DNA from: Acinetobacter sp. ANC 3929
GTDB lineage: Bacteria; Pseudomonadota; Gammaproteobacteria; Pseudomonadales; Moraxellaceae
Assembly (NCBI RefSeq): GCF_000369405.1
Contig: NZ_KB849998.1
Span: forward strand, 616,273 to 680,272
Direction of reading: 5' to 3'
DNA length: 64,000 nucleotides
Below are positions 45,954 to 55,365 of the stretch, piece by piece; the stretch's first letter is position 1; each line of letters begins with the position of its first letter. The notes under the pieces are model-generated. The model worked only from the letters and a program-made list of their open reading frames with translations, was not told where the DNA came from and did no database searches. Made by a program: the position numbers and the translations under genes.

Positions 45954-46391
45954 TTAGTTGGTACGAATCCAAGTTTGATTACGACCTAAAGCAGCTACAC
46001 CGATATAGCCACGTAATTTCAGCTTTTTACCACCTTCGATAATTTCAGCTTTCAATTTATAGGTTTTACCATTTTTAGGATCGATAATTGAACCACCATC
46101 GTAATTCACACCACCGACATTTTTCAGGCCATTCACAATGGTCACGCCTTTAAGTGGTTTGTTATGATAAGTTCCTTCACATTTAGAGCAAGCATTTTCC
46201 TGACCTGCCACTAAATATTTTTGAATTGACGCCGTTAGCGTTCCATCCTTTTGCTCCGTGAATTTCACGATCGCCTTTGGCTGTTTTGTTTCATCATCAA
46301 TCGTCTGCCAAACACTGCCATTCAGCGCATCCGCTGCATTGGCAAAAGTTGTCAAACCGAGCAATCCAAATGCTAAAGCAATTTTCTTCAT
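45954..46391 (-). CDS. DUF2147 exported protein
   Basis: 145 residues with a signal peptide MKKIALAFGLLGLTTFANA. The mature part is a small beta-rich DUF2147 domain: NGSVWQTIDDETKQPKAIVK, GVTIVNGLKN, YDGGSIIDPKNGKTYK and LKLRGYIGVAALGRNQTW. One Cys pair (ACSKCEG) could form a disulfide. Function unknown; proteins of this family are periplasmic. AAGGAT ribosome-binding site before ATG 46391. Confidence 0.85.
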   Translation of the reverse strand: MKKIALAFGLLGLTTFANAADALNGSVWQTIDDETKQPKAIVKFTEQKDGTLTASIQKYLVAGQENACSKCEGTYHNKPLKGVTIVNGLKNVGGVNYDGGSIIDPKNGKTYKLKAEIIEGGKKLKLRGYIGVAALGRNQTWIRTN

Positions 46392-46595
46392 TTTTGTAAT
46401 ATCCTTAAGGGGTCTTTCAAACTGAAAGTATTGAGAACTTCAATCAATATTGCAATTCTTGATTATGACTATTTGGTATAACCTGAGTAAGAGTGTCGTA
46501 GTGCACATTTTTTCAGATTTTATCGTCGTGCTTCGACATAGCTTATTTTCAAGAACTTTCTTATTGCTATACTGATCTAACAATATGGAAAAATT

Positions 46596-47507
46596 ATGAA
46601 ATTTGCTACTGTTTGGAAATATTATTTTACTGAATCCTTACTTAAAGCGACGATTCGAACACCCAGTCAGTTCAATTTGGCTCCCAATGCATTACGCCCC
46701 TTGCTCGATCAACTGTGTCGTCTCTTTCCTCAAGATTCAACAGTACAAGTTCGCCCAATACGTCTAGCAGGTGTGCGCGGTGAAGAAATCAAAGCTCAAG
46801 CTGCTGCCACGCAGTTGATTTTCCACATTCACGGTGGTGCTTTTTTCTTGGGGAGTTTAAATACCCATCGTGCCTTGATGACTGATATTGCAGCACGCAC
46901 TCAAATGCAAGTCATTCATGTCGATTATCCACTTGCCCCAGAACACCCTTTCCCTGAAGCACTCGATGCGATTTTCGATGTCTATCAAGCCTTATTGGTT
47001 CAAGGCATTAAACCCAAAGATATTATTATTTCTGGAGACTCCTGTGGTGCAAACCTTGCTTTGGCCTTGTGTTTACGTCTCAAACAGCAGCCAGAGTTTA
47101 TGCCAAGTGGCTTGATATTGATGTCGCCTTATCTCGACCTCACCTTGACCAGTGAATCGCTACGCTTTAACCAAAAACATGATGCGTTATTATCTATTGA
47201 AGCCTTACAGGCAGGTATCAATCATTATCTTACCGAGAATATTCAAGCCGATGATCCGCGTGTGTCACCGCTATTTGATGATTTAAAAGGATTACCACCA
47301 ACTTTGGTGCAAGTCGGTTCGAAAGAAATTTTACTCGATGACTCTAAGCGCTTTAGAGAAAAAGCAGAACAGGCTGATGTCAAAGTTCAGTTCAAACTGT
47401 ATACCGGCATGTGGCATAACTTCCAAATGTTTAATGCGTGGTTCCCTGAAGCCAAACAAGCCTTGGCAGATATTGCTGAATTTGCGCATGCGCTCGATCG
47501 CGACTAA
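46596..47507 (+). CDS. Alpha/beta-hydrolase, hormone-sensitive-lipase (esterase) family
   Basis: 303-residue carboxylesterase-like enzyme. Oxyanion motif HGGAFFLGS near 80, nucleophile in ISGDSCGANLAL (Ser near 151), acid in SPLFDDL/VGSKEILLDDS region, and catalytic His in GMWHNFQMF near the C-terminus. No signal peptide, so cytoplasmic or membrane-associated. Monocistronic; substrate unknown. GGAA lies 7 bases upstream of ATG 46596. Confidence 0.9.
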   Translation: MKFATVWKYYFTESLLKATIRTPSQFNLAPNALRPLLDQLCRLFPQDSTVQVRPIRLAGVRGEEIKAQAAATQLIFHIHGGAFFLGSLNTHRALMTDIAARTQMQVIHVDYPLAPEHPFPEALDAIFDVYQALLVQGIKPKDIIISGDSCGANLALALCLRLKQQPEFMPSGLILMSPYLDLTLTSESLRFNQKHDALLSIEALQAGINHYLTENIQADDPRVSPLFDDLKGLPPTLVQVGSKEILLDDSKRFREKAEQADVKVQFKLYTGMWHNFQMFNAWFPEAKQALADIAEFAHALDRD

Positions 47508-47773
47508 CCTCTTTACAATCGTGTAAAAAATGGTCAGCTATGTCTGACCATTGTCATTGTTAATTCACTTTTGTCATCATAAAATAAAACTGATTGGATA
47601 TTCAGATAAGAGCTGATTTTTCAAAGAATTTTTCCCGTCCTGTTTTGCACTAAAAAGCCCAGAGCTAGACTTTTTTCTCATTCTAAAGATGCTATTGTTA
47701 TTTTAATTGTCGTTCTTCAATATTTTGACGACAGATATACAGTTCCTAGGAATCTCATTGCATAAAAGGATGC

Positions 47774-48967
47774 ATGCCAATGGTGAAGATTCGTTTTAAT
47801 AGGTCAACTGACACAACAAGATGGGGCTTTAGGCTTTCTTGGGAACATCACATTGTCGTCAATTGGACCATACTCAAAAAAAGTATTTTATTGCTGATAC
47901 TTGCAGCATTTATGAATCTGTTTTGGATCAGCTGGGATATTTTTGTCTTAATCAACCCACAGTACAATGAGTGGGTACATTTGAATCTGGTACGTTCACA
48001 ATTATGGACCAGTCTGATTATGCTGGTCGTTTTATCATTGCTGATTATCCCTTGTCACCTATTTAGAGAACAGCTTTGGGCACAAAGTATTTTGCCTATT
48101 CTGAGCGTCCAGGTTTTTACTGCAATGCTGTGTCATAACAGCTATTTGGTTGGAAGTTTCAGTCCTGCCACTATGGTGGGCTACGTCAGTGTAGTCGGTG
48201 TAGGTTTGGTGCTGTTTGACCGTAGGATGGTGTACTGCGCACTCATTCCTGCAACACTTGCCTTATTGCTATGCAACTACCTCAGTATGGTTGGAGTACT
48301 GAGTTATGCACCATTGTTTAATATGCAGCGACTAAATCAAGTGTCGATGCACCCATTTTGGGTTGGCAGTATGATGTTTTTCTTATTGCCGATCATGTTG
48401 GCCTGTTTATTTCTGTTTGAAATTCTGCTGACCCAATGGCGGACTCGGGAGATGACCATTCAAATCCTGAGTCGACTGGACCCACTGACCAATGTACTGA
48501 ATCGACGCAGTATTGGCAGTTACTTAGAAAAGTTACATCAACAACCAGATCCGCTCTATTCGATTGTTTTGCTTGATCTCGATCATTTTAAAAGTATTAA
48601 TGATCATTTTGGGCATAGCATGGGCGATCAGGTGTTGGTTACTGTGGCTAAATGCTTGGCAAAAAATTTACGTGATCAAGATGTTATTGGTCGTTTTGGC
48701 GGTGAAGAATTTATTTTATTACTTCCCAACACCACCACAGTACAAGCAAGGAATGTCGCTGAACGCTGCCGCCTTGCGGTATCACAACTACAGTTTATTA
48801 GCGAAGATAAGCAAGAGTTTGTAGTGAGTGCCAGTTTTGGGATCAGTAGCTCACTCAGTGCCGATGAACCGCATCTCATCATTAGCCAAGCAGATCAGGC
48901 ACTGTATGCGGTCAAAGCTGCTGGACGTAATCAGGTTAAAATTTTTACTGAGCTTACCGCGAGTTAA
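47774..48967 (+). CDS. Membrane-bound diguanylate cyclase (GGDEF domain)
   Basis: 397 residues: a cytoplasmic N-terminus, about six membrane helices (36-220), then a GGDEF domain from SRLDPLTNVLNRRS to the end. The active-site loop is RFGGEEF and the inhibitory RxxD site (RDQD) lies exactly five residues before it, so it should make cyclic di-GMP and be product-inhibited. AAGG upstream of ATG 47774. No EAL partner or effector lies nearby. The membrane part is not of a recognised sensor type. Confidence 0.92.
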   Translation: MPMVKIRFNRSTDTTRWGFRLSWEHHIVVNWTILKKSILLLILAAFMNLFWISWDIFVLINPQYNEWVHLNLVRSQLWTSLIMLVVLSLLIIPCHLFREQLWAQSILPILSVQVFTAMLCHNSYLVGSFSPATMVGYVSVVGVGLVLFDRRMVYCALIPATLALLLCNYLSMVGVLSYAPLFNMQRLNQVSMHPFWVGSMMFFLLPIMLACLFLFEILLTQWRTREMTIQILSRLDPLTNVLNRRSIGSYLEKLHQQPDPLYSIVLLDLDHFKSINDHFGHSMGDQVLVTVAKCLAKNLRDQDVIGRFGGEEFILLLPNTTTVQARNVAERCRLAVSQLQFISEDKQEFVVSASFGISSSLSADEPHLIISQADQALYAVKAAGRNQVKIFTELTAS

Positions 48968-48968
48968 A

Positions 48969-48997
48969 ACAATGAAGGCACAATCTGCCTTCATTGT
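48969..48997 (-). terminator. Hairpin terminator between converging genes
   Basis: Twelve-base perfect stem ACAATGAAGGCA / TGCCTTCATTGT with a 5-base loop; on the minus strand it is followed by TTTTAAC, just past the GST gene. Confidence 0.65.
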
Positions 48998-49005
48998 AAC
49001 CTTGA

Positions 49006-49701
49006 TTAGCCTTTCAAAAACTCTTCACGATGCTGGCGATAAGGCTCATCAAAATCTACAAACATTTGTTCCTGTTTAGCCTCGGCAATCCATTGCTGTA
49101 CTGAAGGCAAAGCCAAGATGTTCTGCATATAGGCCTGACTGGAATCAGAAAGTGGAAGTTGATAGCATTCAAAACGCATCACCACGGGTGCATAGAACGC
49201 ATCCGCAATACTAGATTCACCACATAAAAAACTGTCTTCACTCGGACGTTCTGACCAAATCTGATCAATTCGAGCAACATCAGCACGCAATTGCGCATGC
49301 TCTGCCCAAAGCTGTTTACCGACATGTGTCAGATCAGCTTCAACATTCATGGGGCATAGATTGCGTAAGCTTTGAAAGCTACTGTGCATTTCCGCACTGA
49401 TACAACGTGCTCTGGCCCGTAACTTTTGATCTTGAGGCAGTAATAATTTTTCAGGATACTGCTCTGCCACATATTCACCAATCGCCAGACTGTCCCAAAC
49501 AATCAGATCGCCATCAGCCAATGCAGGTACTTTCCCTGTTGGATTCAGTTTCAGAATTTCTGTTTTGAATTGACTATCTGCATCAAAGCTATCGAACTGA
49601 ATCAGCTGCTCCTGAAATGGAATACCTGCTTGTTTCAATAAGATCCACGGCCGCATTGACCAAGTCGAATAATTTTTATTGCCAATAAAAAGTTGATACA
49701 T
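49006..49701 (-). CDS. Glutathione S-transferase
   Basis: 231 residues. N-terminal thioredoxin-like domain with the start MYQLFIGNKNYSTWSMRPWI, whose Ser-rich active region resembles the YfcF/zeta-like group, then NPTGKVPALADGDLIVWDS for glutathione binding; an all-alpha C-terminal domain follows. It starts 5 bases after the dsbD end on the same strand, implying co-transcription with dsbD, though the link in function is unclear. Confidence 0.9.
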   Translation of the reverse strand: MYQLFIGNKNYSTWSMRPWILLKQAGIPFQEQLIQFDSFDADSQFKTEILKLNPTGKVPALADGDLIVWDSLAIGEYVAEQYPEKLLLPQDQKLRARARCISAEMHSSFQSLRNLCPMNVEADLTHVGKQLWAEHAQLRADVARIDQIWSERPSEDSFLCGESSIADAFYAPVVMRFECYQLPLSDSSQAYMQNILALPSVQQWIAEAKQEQMFVDFDEPYRQHREEFLKG

Positions 49702-49706
49702 ATTTA

Positions 49707-51554
49707 TTATTTTCCTTTAAATAAGGCGAGTTGTTGTAATAGCTCAGCTTTTTGGAATGCGCCAGTTAAACGCAATGAGCGAATTTCTTGTTGTTGCTGG
49801 TCTAAGAACAAATACGTCGGTGGTCCTAAAATATCCCACTGTGCTAACAATGCTTGGTGTGACGCATCATAATGGCTTAAATCCATTTTGATTAAATAAT
49901 AGCCCGATAAAGCCTGTTGTACCTCTGCATCTTTTAGAATGCGATGCTCAATCGGCTGACAAGCCACACACCAATCCGCATAGACATCAATCACAATGCC
50001 ACGGTCTTTGGGCGCATTGGCTAGAATCTGCTGAAATTCATCTGCTGTTTTTGCCACATGCCATTCGGCCAGCTTATCTGCCTGAATTGAACTGAGACTT
50101 TGAATATGCTGATATTGATTAAAGGCCAGTGCTGGGATCGCTAAAATCAGCAATATTGCATAGAGCCATTGTAGTTTGGATTTTTGTCCAAACAAGCGAT
50201 ACACGGCATAAATAATGAAAGCTAAACCTAAAATCAGGCTGAGAATTTGTAGGGCTAATTCAGGCAATAATGGACGAATAAAATAGAGGCTTAAAGCCAG
50301 CATTAAAAAGGCAAAAATGATCTTGATTTGATTCATCCACTCGCCAGCTTTAGGTAAGGCTTTTGCTCCCAAAACACTGGCCAACAGCAATGGTATGCCC
50401 ATCCCAAAACCAAGTGTAAACAGCAACAATCCGCCTTGCCATTGACTCTGTGTTTGTGAAATAAAAAGTAATACGCCTGCTAAAGGTGCGGTCATACATG
50501 GCCCAACCAACAGTGCAGAGATCATCCCCATGACACTTGCACCCACCAGTGTGCCGCCTTTTTGATTGGACTGCATTTGATCCAGTCGATTGACCCAGTT
50601 CTGTGGCAATTTCAACTCAAATAGACCAAATAAATTGAGGGCAAACACCACGAACAATAAGCTAAATGCAATCAGTGTCGCGGGCTGTTGTAACCAACGC
50701 TGGAAATTCAATCCTGCCGCTGAAGCAATCAGACCTAATACGGCATAGACCAAAGCCATACTGACCACAAACGTGAGTGCAATCGACCAAGCTTTAACCC
50801 CTTTATTATCACGCACAATCAATGAGGTCAAAATCGGTAACATTGGTAAGGAACATGGCGTAAATGCCAGTAATATCCCTAAGCCTAAAAATAATAAAAT
50901 GCTATAGGCCAGCGAATGCTGTTCGAGTGCGCTCGACCATTTTTGGTCTTGTGCCATCACACCTGCATGATTTGAATTTGTCGTTTTTGTAATTGGCTCC
51001 GCTTGAACCTCTTCATTTGCTGCCATTTGAGCATTTAAAGTGTTGGATGAACGCGCAGCATCTAAAAAGCTTTTTTGCGAGTTTGCACTGACATTCTGAG
51101 CACTGACCAGACCATCAGCATCGGTCTGAAATTCAATATTTTGTGGAGGATAACAAATTCGGTCTTTGGCGCAGCCCTGCCAAGTGACACGATAATGCTG
51201 CGAAGCTTGAGTGGGAATGCTAAATTCAACTTGTTGATAATAAACTTGGCTGTGACCGTAGTTCTCATCGTACTGCTCTACCGCTTTCGGTAAAGTCAGT
51301 GCAACGGGCTGATTGCCCTGCTGCACTTCAAACTTATGCTGATAGAGATAATAATTTGGCTGGATCGACCAATGCAAACGTGCCTGATTCTGTGCAGTCG
51401 ATTCAACCGTAAATGCAAAAGCCTGTTCGGGGCTAAGCAATGGTGCGGATGAATTCTCTTGGGCGTAAGTCAAAGACCCACATAACAACAATAAAGTCCC
51501 GAGAAAGTAACTCATCAGCGGGAAAAATTTCCCAGCCTGAACAGACATTTTCAT
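49707..51554 (-). CDS. dsbD: Thiol:disulfide interchange protein DsbD
   Basis: Carries electrons from cytoplasmic thioredoxin across the inner membrane to periplasmic reductases. 615 residues: signal peptide, periplasmic alpha domain (CAKDRICYPP Cys pair), eight-helix beta domain from about 210 to 470 with the conserved TPCSLPMLP and GPCMTAPLAG Cys, and the C-terminal thioredoxin-like gamma domain with Cys529-V-A-Cys532 (ADWCVACQ). All six working Cys are present. GST gene follows in the same operon. Confidence 0.95.
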   Translation of the reverse strand: MKMSVQAGKFFPLMSYFLGTLLLLCGSLTYAQENSSAPLLSPEQAFAFTVESTAQNQARLHWSIQPNYYLYQHKFEVQQGNQPVALTLPKAVEQYDENYGHSQVYYQQVEFSIPTQASQHYRVTWQGCAKDRICYPPQNIEFQTDADGLVSAQNVSANSQKSFLDAARSSNTLNAQMAANEEVQAEPITKTTNSNHAGVMAQDQKWSSALEQHSLAYSILLFLGLGILLAFTPCSLPMLPILTSLIVRDNKGVKAWSIALTFVVSMALVYAVLGLIASAAGLNFQRWLQQPATLIAFSLLFVVFALNLFGLFELKLPQNWVNRLDQMQSNQKGGTLVGASVMGMISALLVGPCMTAPLAGVLLFISQTQSQWQGGLLLFTLGFGMGIPLLLASVLGAKALPKAGEWMNQIKIIFAFLMLALSLYFIRPLLPELALQILSLILGLAFIIYAVYRLFGQKSKLQWLYAILLILAIPALAFNQYQHIQSLSSIQADKLAEWHVAKTADEFQQILANAPKDRGIVIDVYADWCVACQPIEHRILKDAEVQQALSGYYLIKMDLSHYDASHQALLAQWDILGPPTYLFLDQQQQEIRSLRLTGAFQKAELLQQLALFKGK

Positions 51555-51637
51555 GATTATCTCGCTATCCCTCTCCTGAACCTCCCTCCCACTAATGCAG
51601 AAGTAAATTTAAGAGAATTCAGGAGCATTCATTATTG

Positions 51638-52405
51638 TTAGAATAAAACCGATACGCCGAAGCCACCGTTATAACTTTTTTGATCGCCATTAAGATCTAC
51701 GCCAATGCTTGCATCCAATTGCGTGCGATTATTCAAGGCATAAATCAGACCTGTACCGAGACCATATTCGTAGTCTTGGCTCTCTGCTTTACGATAAACG
51801 AATTCTGAATAACCTGATAATTTACCTGCAATTTTATAATCAATCTTTGGAATGGCAGTCACGGCCCAATTACTGTTTTGCGCCTCATAACGCATGGTAA
51901 TAGAAGTACCGATCAAATCGCTAAATTCATAAGCAACTGCAGAAGTTAAACTATAAATATCATCATGGTTGGTAAATTCATCATTACCCGTTGCAATAAT
52001 GGCTTCAGCCAATAATGCCATCGATAAACGATCATCTTTTAGATCAATCGCTTTCTTCAAACCAATGCTCACATCGCCTAGACCATTGCTTTCTTTTTTA
52101 GTGCCTGCACGCTTGTACTGCTGCCAAACAGGTCCCTGCCAACCCAATTGCAATTCCAGACCATCAGCCAAACCAGTACGTAACAACATGTCACCATTCA
52201 GGGTCAAGGTCTTGTCTTTGACTCCATCTACTTTACCTTCTTGATAGTGCACACTCGGTAAACTTTGCTCCCATGCCAACTGTCCAACAGGGGTAATACC
52301 TGTGCCAATACCCGCACCTGGGCGGTCAAAGGAAAAATCGGCCGCGAAAGTACTTGTGGTTATCATTGATGCAGCAACTAAGCTCAATGTTTGCAATGTT
52401 TTCAT
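51638..52405 (-). CDS. Outer-membrane beta-barrel protein, MetA-pathway/transporter-like
   Basis: 255 residues with a signal peptide ending in TFA-AD. The mature part has the alternating pattern of a barrel and begins FSFDRPGAGIGTGITPVGQL, close to the phenol-degradation MetA-pathway family (PF13557-type), whose members are putative outer-membrane transporters. It ends in Phe (VSVLF). No catabolic genes are near. Substrate unknown. Confidence 0.75.
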   Translation of the reverse strand: MKTLQTLSLVAASMITTSTFAADFSFDRPGAGIGTGITPVGQLAWEQSLPSVHYQEGKVDGVKDKTLTLNGDMLLRTGLADGLELQLGWQGPVWQQYKRAGTKKESNGLGDVSIGLKKAIDLKDDRLSMALLAEAIIATGNDEFTNHDDIYSLTSAVAYEFSDLIGTSITMRYEAQNSNWAVTAIPKIDYKIAGKLSGYSEFVYRKAESQDYEYGLGTGLIYALNNRTQLDASIGVDLNGDQKSYNGGFGVSVLF

Positions 52406-52437
52406 TCTATTCCTCGTTCTATTTCTAATGGCTTGGC

Positions 52438-52983
52438 TTATGCGCCTAGCTCTTTTGACATTTTTGCACCATGCTGACGTAACAATTCCAGTGTTGTACG
52501 TTCTTCTGGCAACGATTCTGACCAGTCAATTTCATCAAATTCACAGTCAAAGAAAAGCTGGCTAATAGATGATAAAACGGTTAAACCTTCTTCATCACGA
52601 GTATTTGGATCTACTTTTTCATCAAGTAAGCGCTGCACTACAGGCACGCAAGCAGAACTCGCCGCATCCCAAAGCGGACCATAAAACTCTTCTGAATCCC
52701 ATAAATGTAAATTTGCTTTGGCCTGAATCAGAGCATCTAAAATATCTAGATAAACTTGAAGCGATTGTTGCTTTTCTTCTTGGCTTAATGGCTGGCCTGC
52801 TTCGTACGCTTCACAAATTGCTTCCCACCATGTGAATAAACCATCGCAAATCATAGATACAGGTGGCCCTTGTTCAGGGTCAATAAAATTCGGGTCGAGT
52901 CCTTCAGCAAGTAAAGATTGCACTTGGTCCAAATCGAGTTGTTGTATGGCTTGCACCAAGGCCTGCTGTTGCTTATTTAACAT
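52438..52983 (-). CDS. Ankyrin-repeat protein
   Basis: 181 residues. An N-terminal repeat QLDLDQVQSLLAEGLDPNFID and a C-terminal one VVQRLLDEKVDPNTRDEEGL are clear ankyrin units, joined by an acidic helical region; a third partial unit lies near LDALIQAKANLHLWD. No signal peptide, so cytosolic; such proteins bind partners. Function unknown. Nothing beside it suggests a toxin/immunity pair. Confidence 0.8.
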   Translation of the reverse strand: MLNKQQQALVQAIQQLDLDQVQSLLAEGLDPNFIDPEQGPPVSMICDGLFTWWEAICEAYEAGQPLSQEEKQQSLQVYLDILDALIQAKANLHLWDSEEFYGPLWDAASSACVPVVQRLLDEKVDPNTRDEEGLTVLSSISQLFFDCEFDEIDWSESLPEERTTLELLRQHGAKMSKELGA

Positions 52984-53088
52984 GACCAGTTCTCACAATA
53001 TTTTTTAATGGCTCTATTATGCCGAATATCCTGACAGGATTTTATAAAACCATCTAAAAAATCATGTATAAATTTGATACACACGTAA

Positions 53089-53113
53089 AAAAAGCCCAAG
53101 AACTGGGCTTTTT
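53089..53113 (-). terminator. Rho-independent terminator of the HPF-like gene
   Basis: Ten-base stem AAAAAGCCCA / TGGGCTTTTT with a 5-base loop and flanking A and T runs; 15 bases past the stop codon on the minus strand. Confidence 0.8.
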
Positions 53114-53127
53114 CTTTGCATTTGTGG

Positions 53128-53502
53128 CTATGCTTCATCATCCACTTTTACGTCATCATCGACATCAACGTATTCGGGTAAACCACCACGATGGTGCTCT
53201 TTTTTCTCATAAAGATGCTCCAGACTACGTTTCAATTTATCAATTGCACCATGAATCGAATTATCAATATTTGCTGCTTTATGTGTCACTGCGACAGGTT
53301 TCATTCCTGCTGGGCGAGCTTCAATCATACATCGTTTGTCATGATCGCCCGTTTTATCCCCGTTCTCATCACTAATATGAACCGAAAAATGTGTAATACG
53401 CTCGCTATAACGTTGGAATTCTTGTGTAAGTTCTGCACGAACATAACTGTTTAAGCGTTCACTACCTTGAATGTTTTTATCTGTACGGATTTCAATATTC
53501 AT
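53128..53502 (-). CDS. HPF/RaiA-family ribosome-associated factor
   Basis: 124 residues from ATG 53502 (GAGGAAG upstream), beginning MNIEIRTDKNIQGSE. The fold pattern beta-alpha-beta3-alpha of S30AE/HPF domains is visible: FSVHISDENGDKTGDHDKRC, then IEARPAGMKPVAVTHKA and an alpha helix with IHGAIDKLKRSLEHL. An acidic tail (VDVDDDVKVDDEA) follows. Possibly a hibernation factor, but divergent from the classical Hpf near rpoN. Confidence 0.75.
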   Translation of the reverse strand: MNIEIRTDKNIQGSERLNSYVRAELTQEFQRYSERITHFSVHISDENGDKTGDHDKRCMIEARPAGMKPVAVTHKAANIDNSIHGAIDKLKRSLEHLYEKKEHHRGGLPEYVDVDDDVKVDDEA

Positions 53503-53872
53503 AAATATCTTCCTCTCTTTTCTGTGAGACGGTGCTACAAAACTTTCTTCTTTGCACGCTTTGAGCATGCAGTCATTCAGTGCAGTTGTATATTTTGATT
53601 ATGTAAATGCTTGTTGTCTCCTCGCTTTGCATCTGTTGCTTTTCAGTATGTAAGAAGATCTTCTATAATTCCAATATCTGTCTTTCCTCCAAAATATGCA
53701 AGCTGATTTTTGACATTTTTATTAAAACTTAAAACAAAAATATTTTTAACTTTATAGGCCATTTTACTTTAGCTCGCTATATACAATTCTTTTGTTCATT
53801 TGGTCAAATTTGGCTTTATTTTTGCTTAATACCTTGTATCCTTTACACGCCTTTTGGGGGGAGATTTTTTAA
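53503..53872. other. Intergenic region before the ompK-like gene
   Basis: 370 AT-rich bases with divergent promoter needs for the HPF-like and OmpK-like genes. A very strong GGGGGGAGA ribosome-binding site lies just before the OmpK-like ATG. No other feature recognised. Confidence 0.5.
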
Positions 53873-54598
53873 ATGCAATTGAAGCAACTTGCAGCAACAT
53901 GTTTATTGGTATCTACAGCAGCTTTCGCTCAGGCGAAGCCAATTTGGCAAGATTTCAGCGTGACGGGTTTGTACGGTGAGAACTATGAAGTTGTTGATGA
54001 AAAACAAACAACGGTAACACTTGAATATGCGGCAAAAGTCAAATATGCCGATGTGTTTTTCTTTATGGATCGTATGCGTGGCAGCGATGATCATAAAAGC
54101 ACATATTTCGAACTCTCTCCACGTTTAAGCTTGGGTGAGATCTCAGGACAAAAACTTGCATTTGGTCCAATTAAAGATGTGCTGATCTCAACAACATGGG
54201 AAAGCAACAGTGCTGATGGTAATAATTTTGACAACTTCTTATATGGTGTAGGTTTTGATCTCGCAATTCCATATTTCCAATATGCGAATGTGAATTTCTA
54301 CCGTGCCAACAACGAAAACACTGCTGATGACTACCAAATGACTATCGCGTATGCCTTGCCATTTAAAGTATCAAACGAAGATTTCTTAGTTGATGGTTTC
54401 CTTGACTGGTCGACAGGTGAAAAAGATCACGCCAGTGAACTCAACTGGACCACACAATACAAATGGAATGTAGGTAAACACATTTCACCAGACACTCGCC
54501 TTTATTTAGGTGTCGAACATTCGATTTGGAATAACAAATTTGGTCTGAAAAACCGTGACGAAAACAACGTCAGCGCGTTAATCAAATACCACTTCTAA
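53873..54598 (+). CDS. OmpK/Tsx-like outer-membrane nucleoside channel
   Basis: 241 residues with a signal peptide ending AFAQA. Mature protein is a 12-strand barrel-like protein of the Channel_Tsx/OmpK family: WQDFSVTGLYGENYEVVDE, FFFMDRMRGSD, FDNFLYGVGFDLAIPYF and terminal KYHF (C-terminal Phe). Tsx-type proteins pass nucleosides. It has the strong GGGGGGAG ribosome-binding site and its own terminator, so it is probably a highly expressed single gene. Confidence 0.87.
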   Translation: MQLKQLAATCLLVSTAAFAQAKPIWQDFSVTGLYGENYEVVDEKQTTVTLEYAAKVKYADVFFFMDRMRGSDDHKSTYFELSPRLSLGEISGQKLAFGPIKDVLISTTWESNSADGNNFDNFLYGVGFDLAIPYFQYANVNFYRANNENTADDYQMTIAYALPFKVSNEDFLVDGFLDWSTGEKDHASELNWTTQYKWNVGKHISPDTRLYLGVEHSIWNNKFGLKNRDENNVSALIKYHF

Positions 54599-54614
54599 AT
54601 CATTTAGAGTGTTA

Positions 54615-54645
54615 AAAAACAGCAAGGAATTCCTTGCTGTTTTTG
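54615..54645 (+). terminator. Rho-independent terminator of the ompK-like gene
   Basis: Stem AAAAACAGCAAGGAA / TTCCTTGCTGTTTTT, essentially perfect, with T-tract. Confidence 0.88.
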
Positions 54646-54733
54646 TTTGTATCGCTGAATATAAATTTGAGATGAACGATCGCCGTATTGAAGATTCATC
54701 TTTTATTTTTGTCTGATTTGATGACCTTTGCCC

Positions 54734-55282
54734 ATGTCTGTGAATATTCCGCTTGCACCTTATGCCTTAGCAACCCATTTCAAAATTCGTTTTGCGACGG
54801 TGAATGATCTTGATGAGATTCTTGTTATTTATAATGCTGAAATTTTAAATGGAACCGCAAATTGGAATGATCAAGCCGTTTCCCTGACGGATTATCAGCA
54901 ACGTTTTCTAAGCATGCAACAGCAACAATTCCCAATGATCGTGGTTGAAGACCTGAATACCCATCAAATCGCAGGCTATGCGTATTACACTGATTTTCGG
55001 ACCATCAGTGGCTATCGCCAAAGTATTGAGCATTCAGTTTTTATTGATCCAAGCTATGCTCGCCAAGGTCTGGGCAAAGCCTTGATGCAACAGCTCATTC
55101 ATTTAGCCAAACAACAAAACATGCATATTATGGTCGCTGCAATTGATAGTGAAAACAAAGGCTCAATTGTGTTGCATGAGCAACTAGGTTTCCTTCAAAC
55201 AGGGTATATGCCACAAGTGGGTCAAAAGTTTGGTGCATGGCGTGATCTTGTGTGGATGCAACTGCAACTCACAGAAGCCTAA
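54734..55282 (+). CDS. GNAT acetyltransferase, phosphinothricin acetyltransferase-like
   Basis: About 182 residues from ATG 54734. GNAT motif A: VFIDPSYARQGLGKALMQQL; motif B: GSIVLHEQLGFLQTGYMPQVG. The sequence FRTISGYRQSIEHSVF and GRK-type loop QGLGKA match the Pat/MnaT group that acetylates L-methionine sulfoximine or phosphinothricin-like amino acids. Substrate not proven. No SD stronger than GAT before the ATG; a TTG two codons upstream is an alternative start. Confidence 0.85.
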   Translation: MSVNIPLAPYALATHFKIRFATVNDLDEILVIYNAEILNGTANWNDQAVSLTDYQQRFLSMQQQQFPMIVVEDLNTHQIAGYAYYTDFRTISGYRQSIEHSVFIDPSYARQGLGKALMQQLIHLAKQQNMHIMVAAIDSENKGSIVLHEQLGFLQTGYMPQVGQKFGAWRDLVWMQLQLTEA

Positions 55283-55365
55283 TAAAATATCACTTTTGTA
55301 ATACGTTTCTAACGGCAATTTTTGATTTAAAATGAAAGATATACTTTATTTCAAAAATAGCCAAA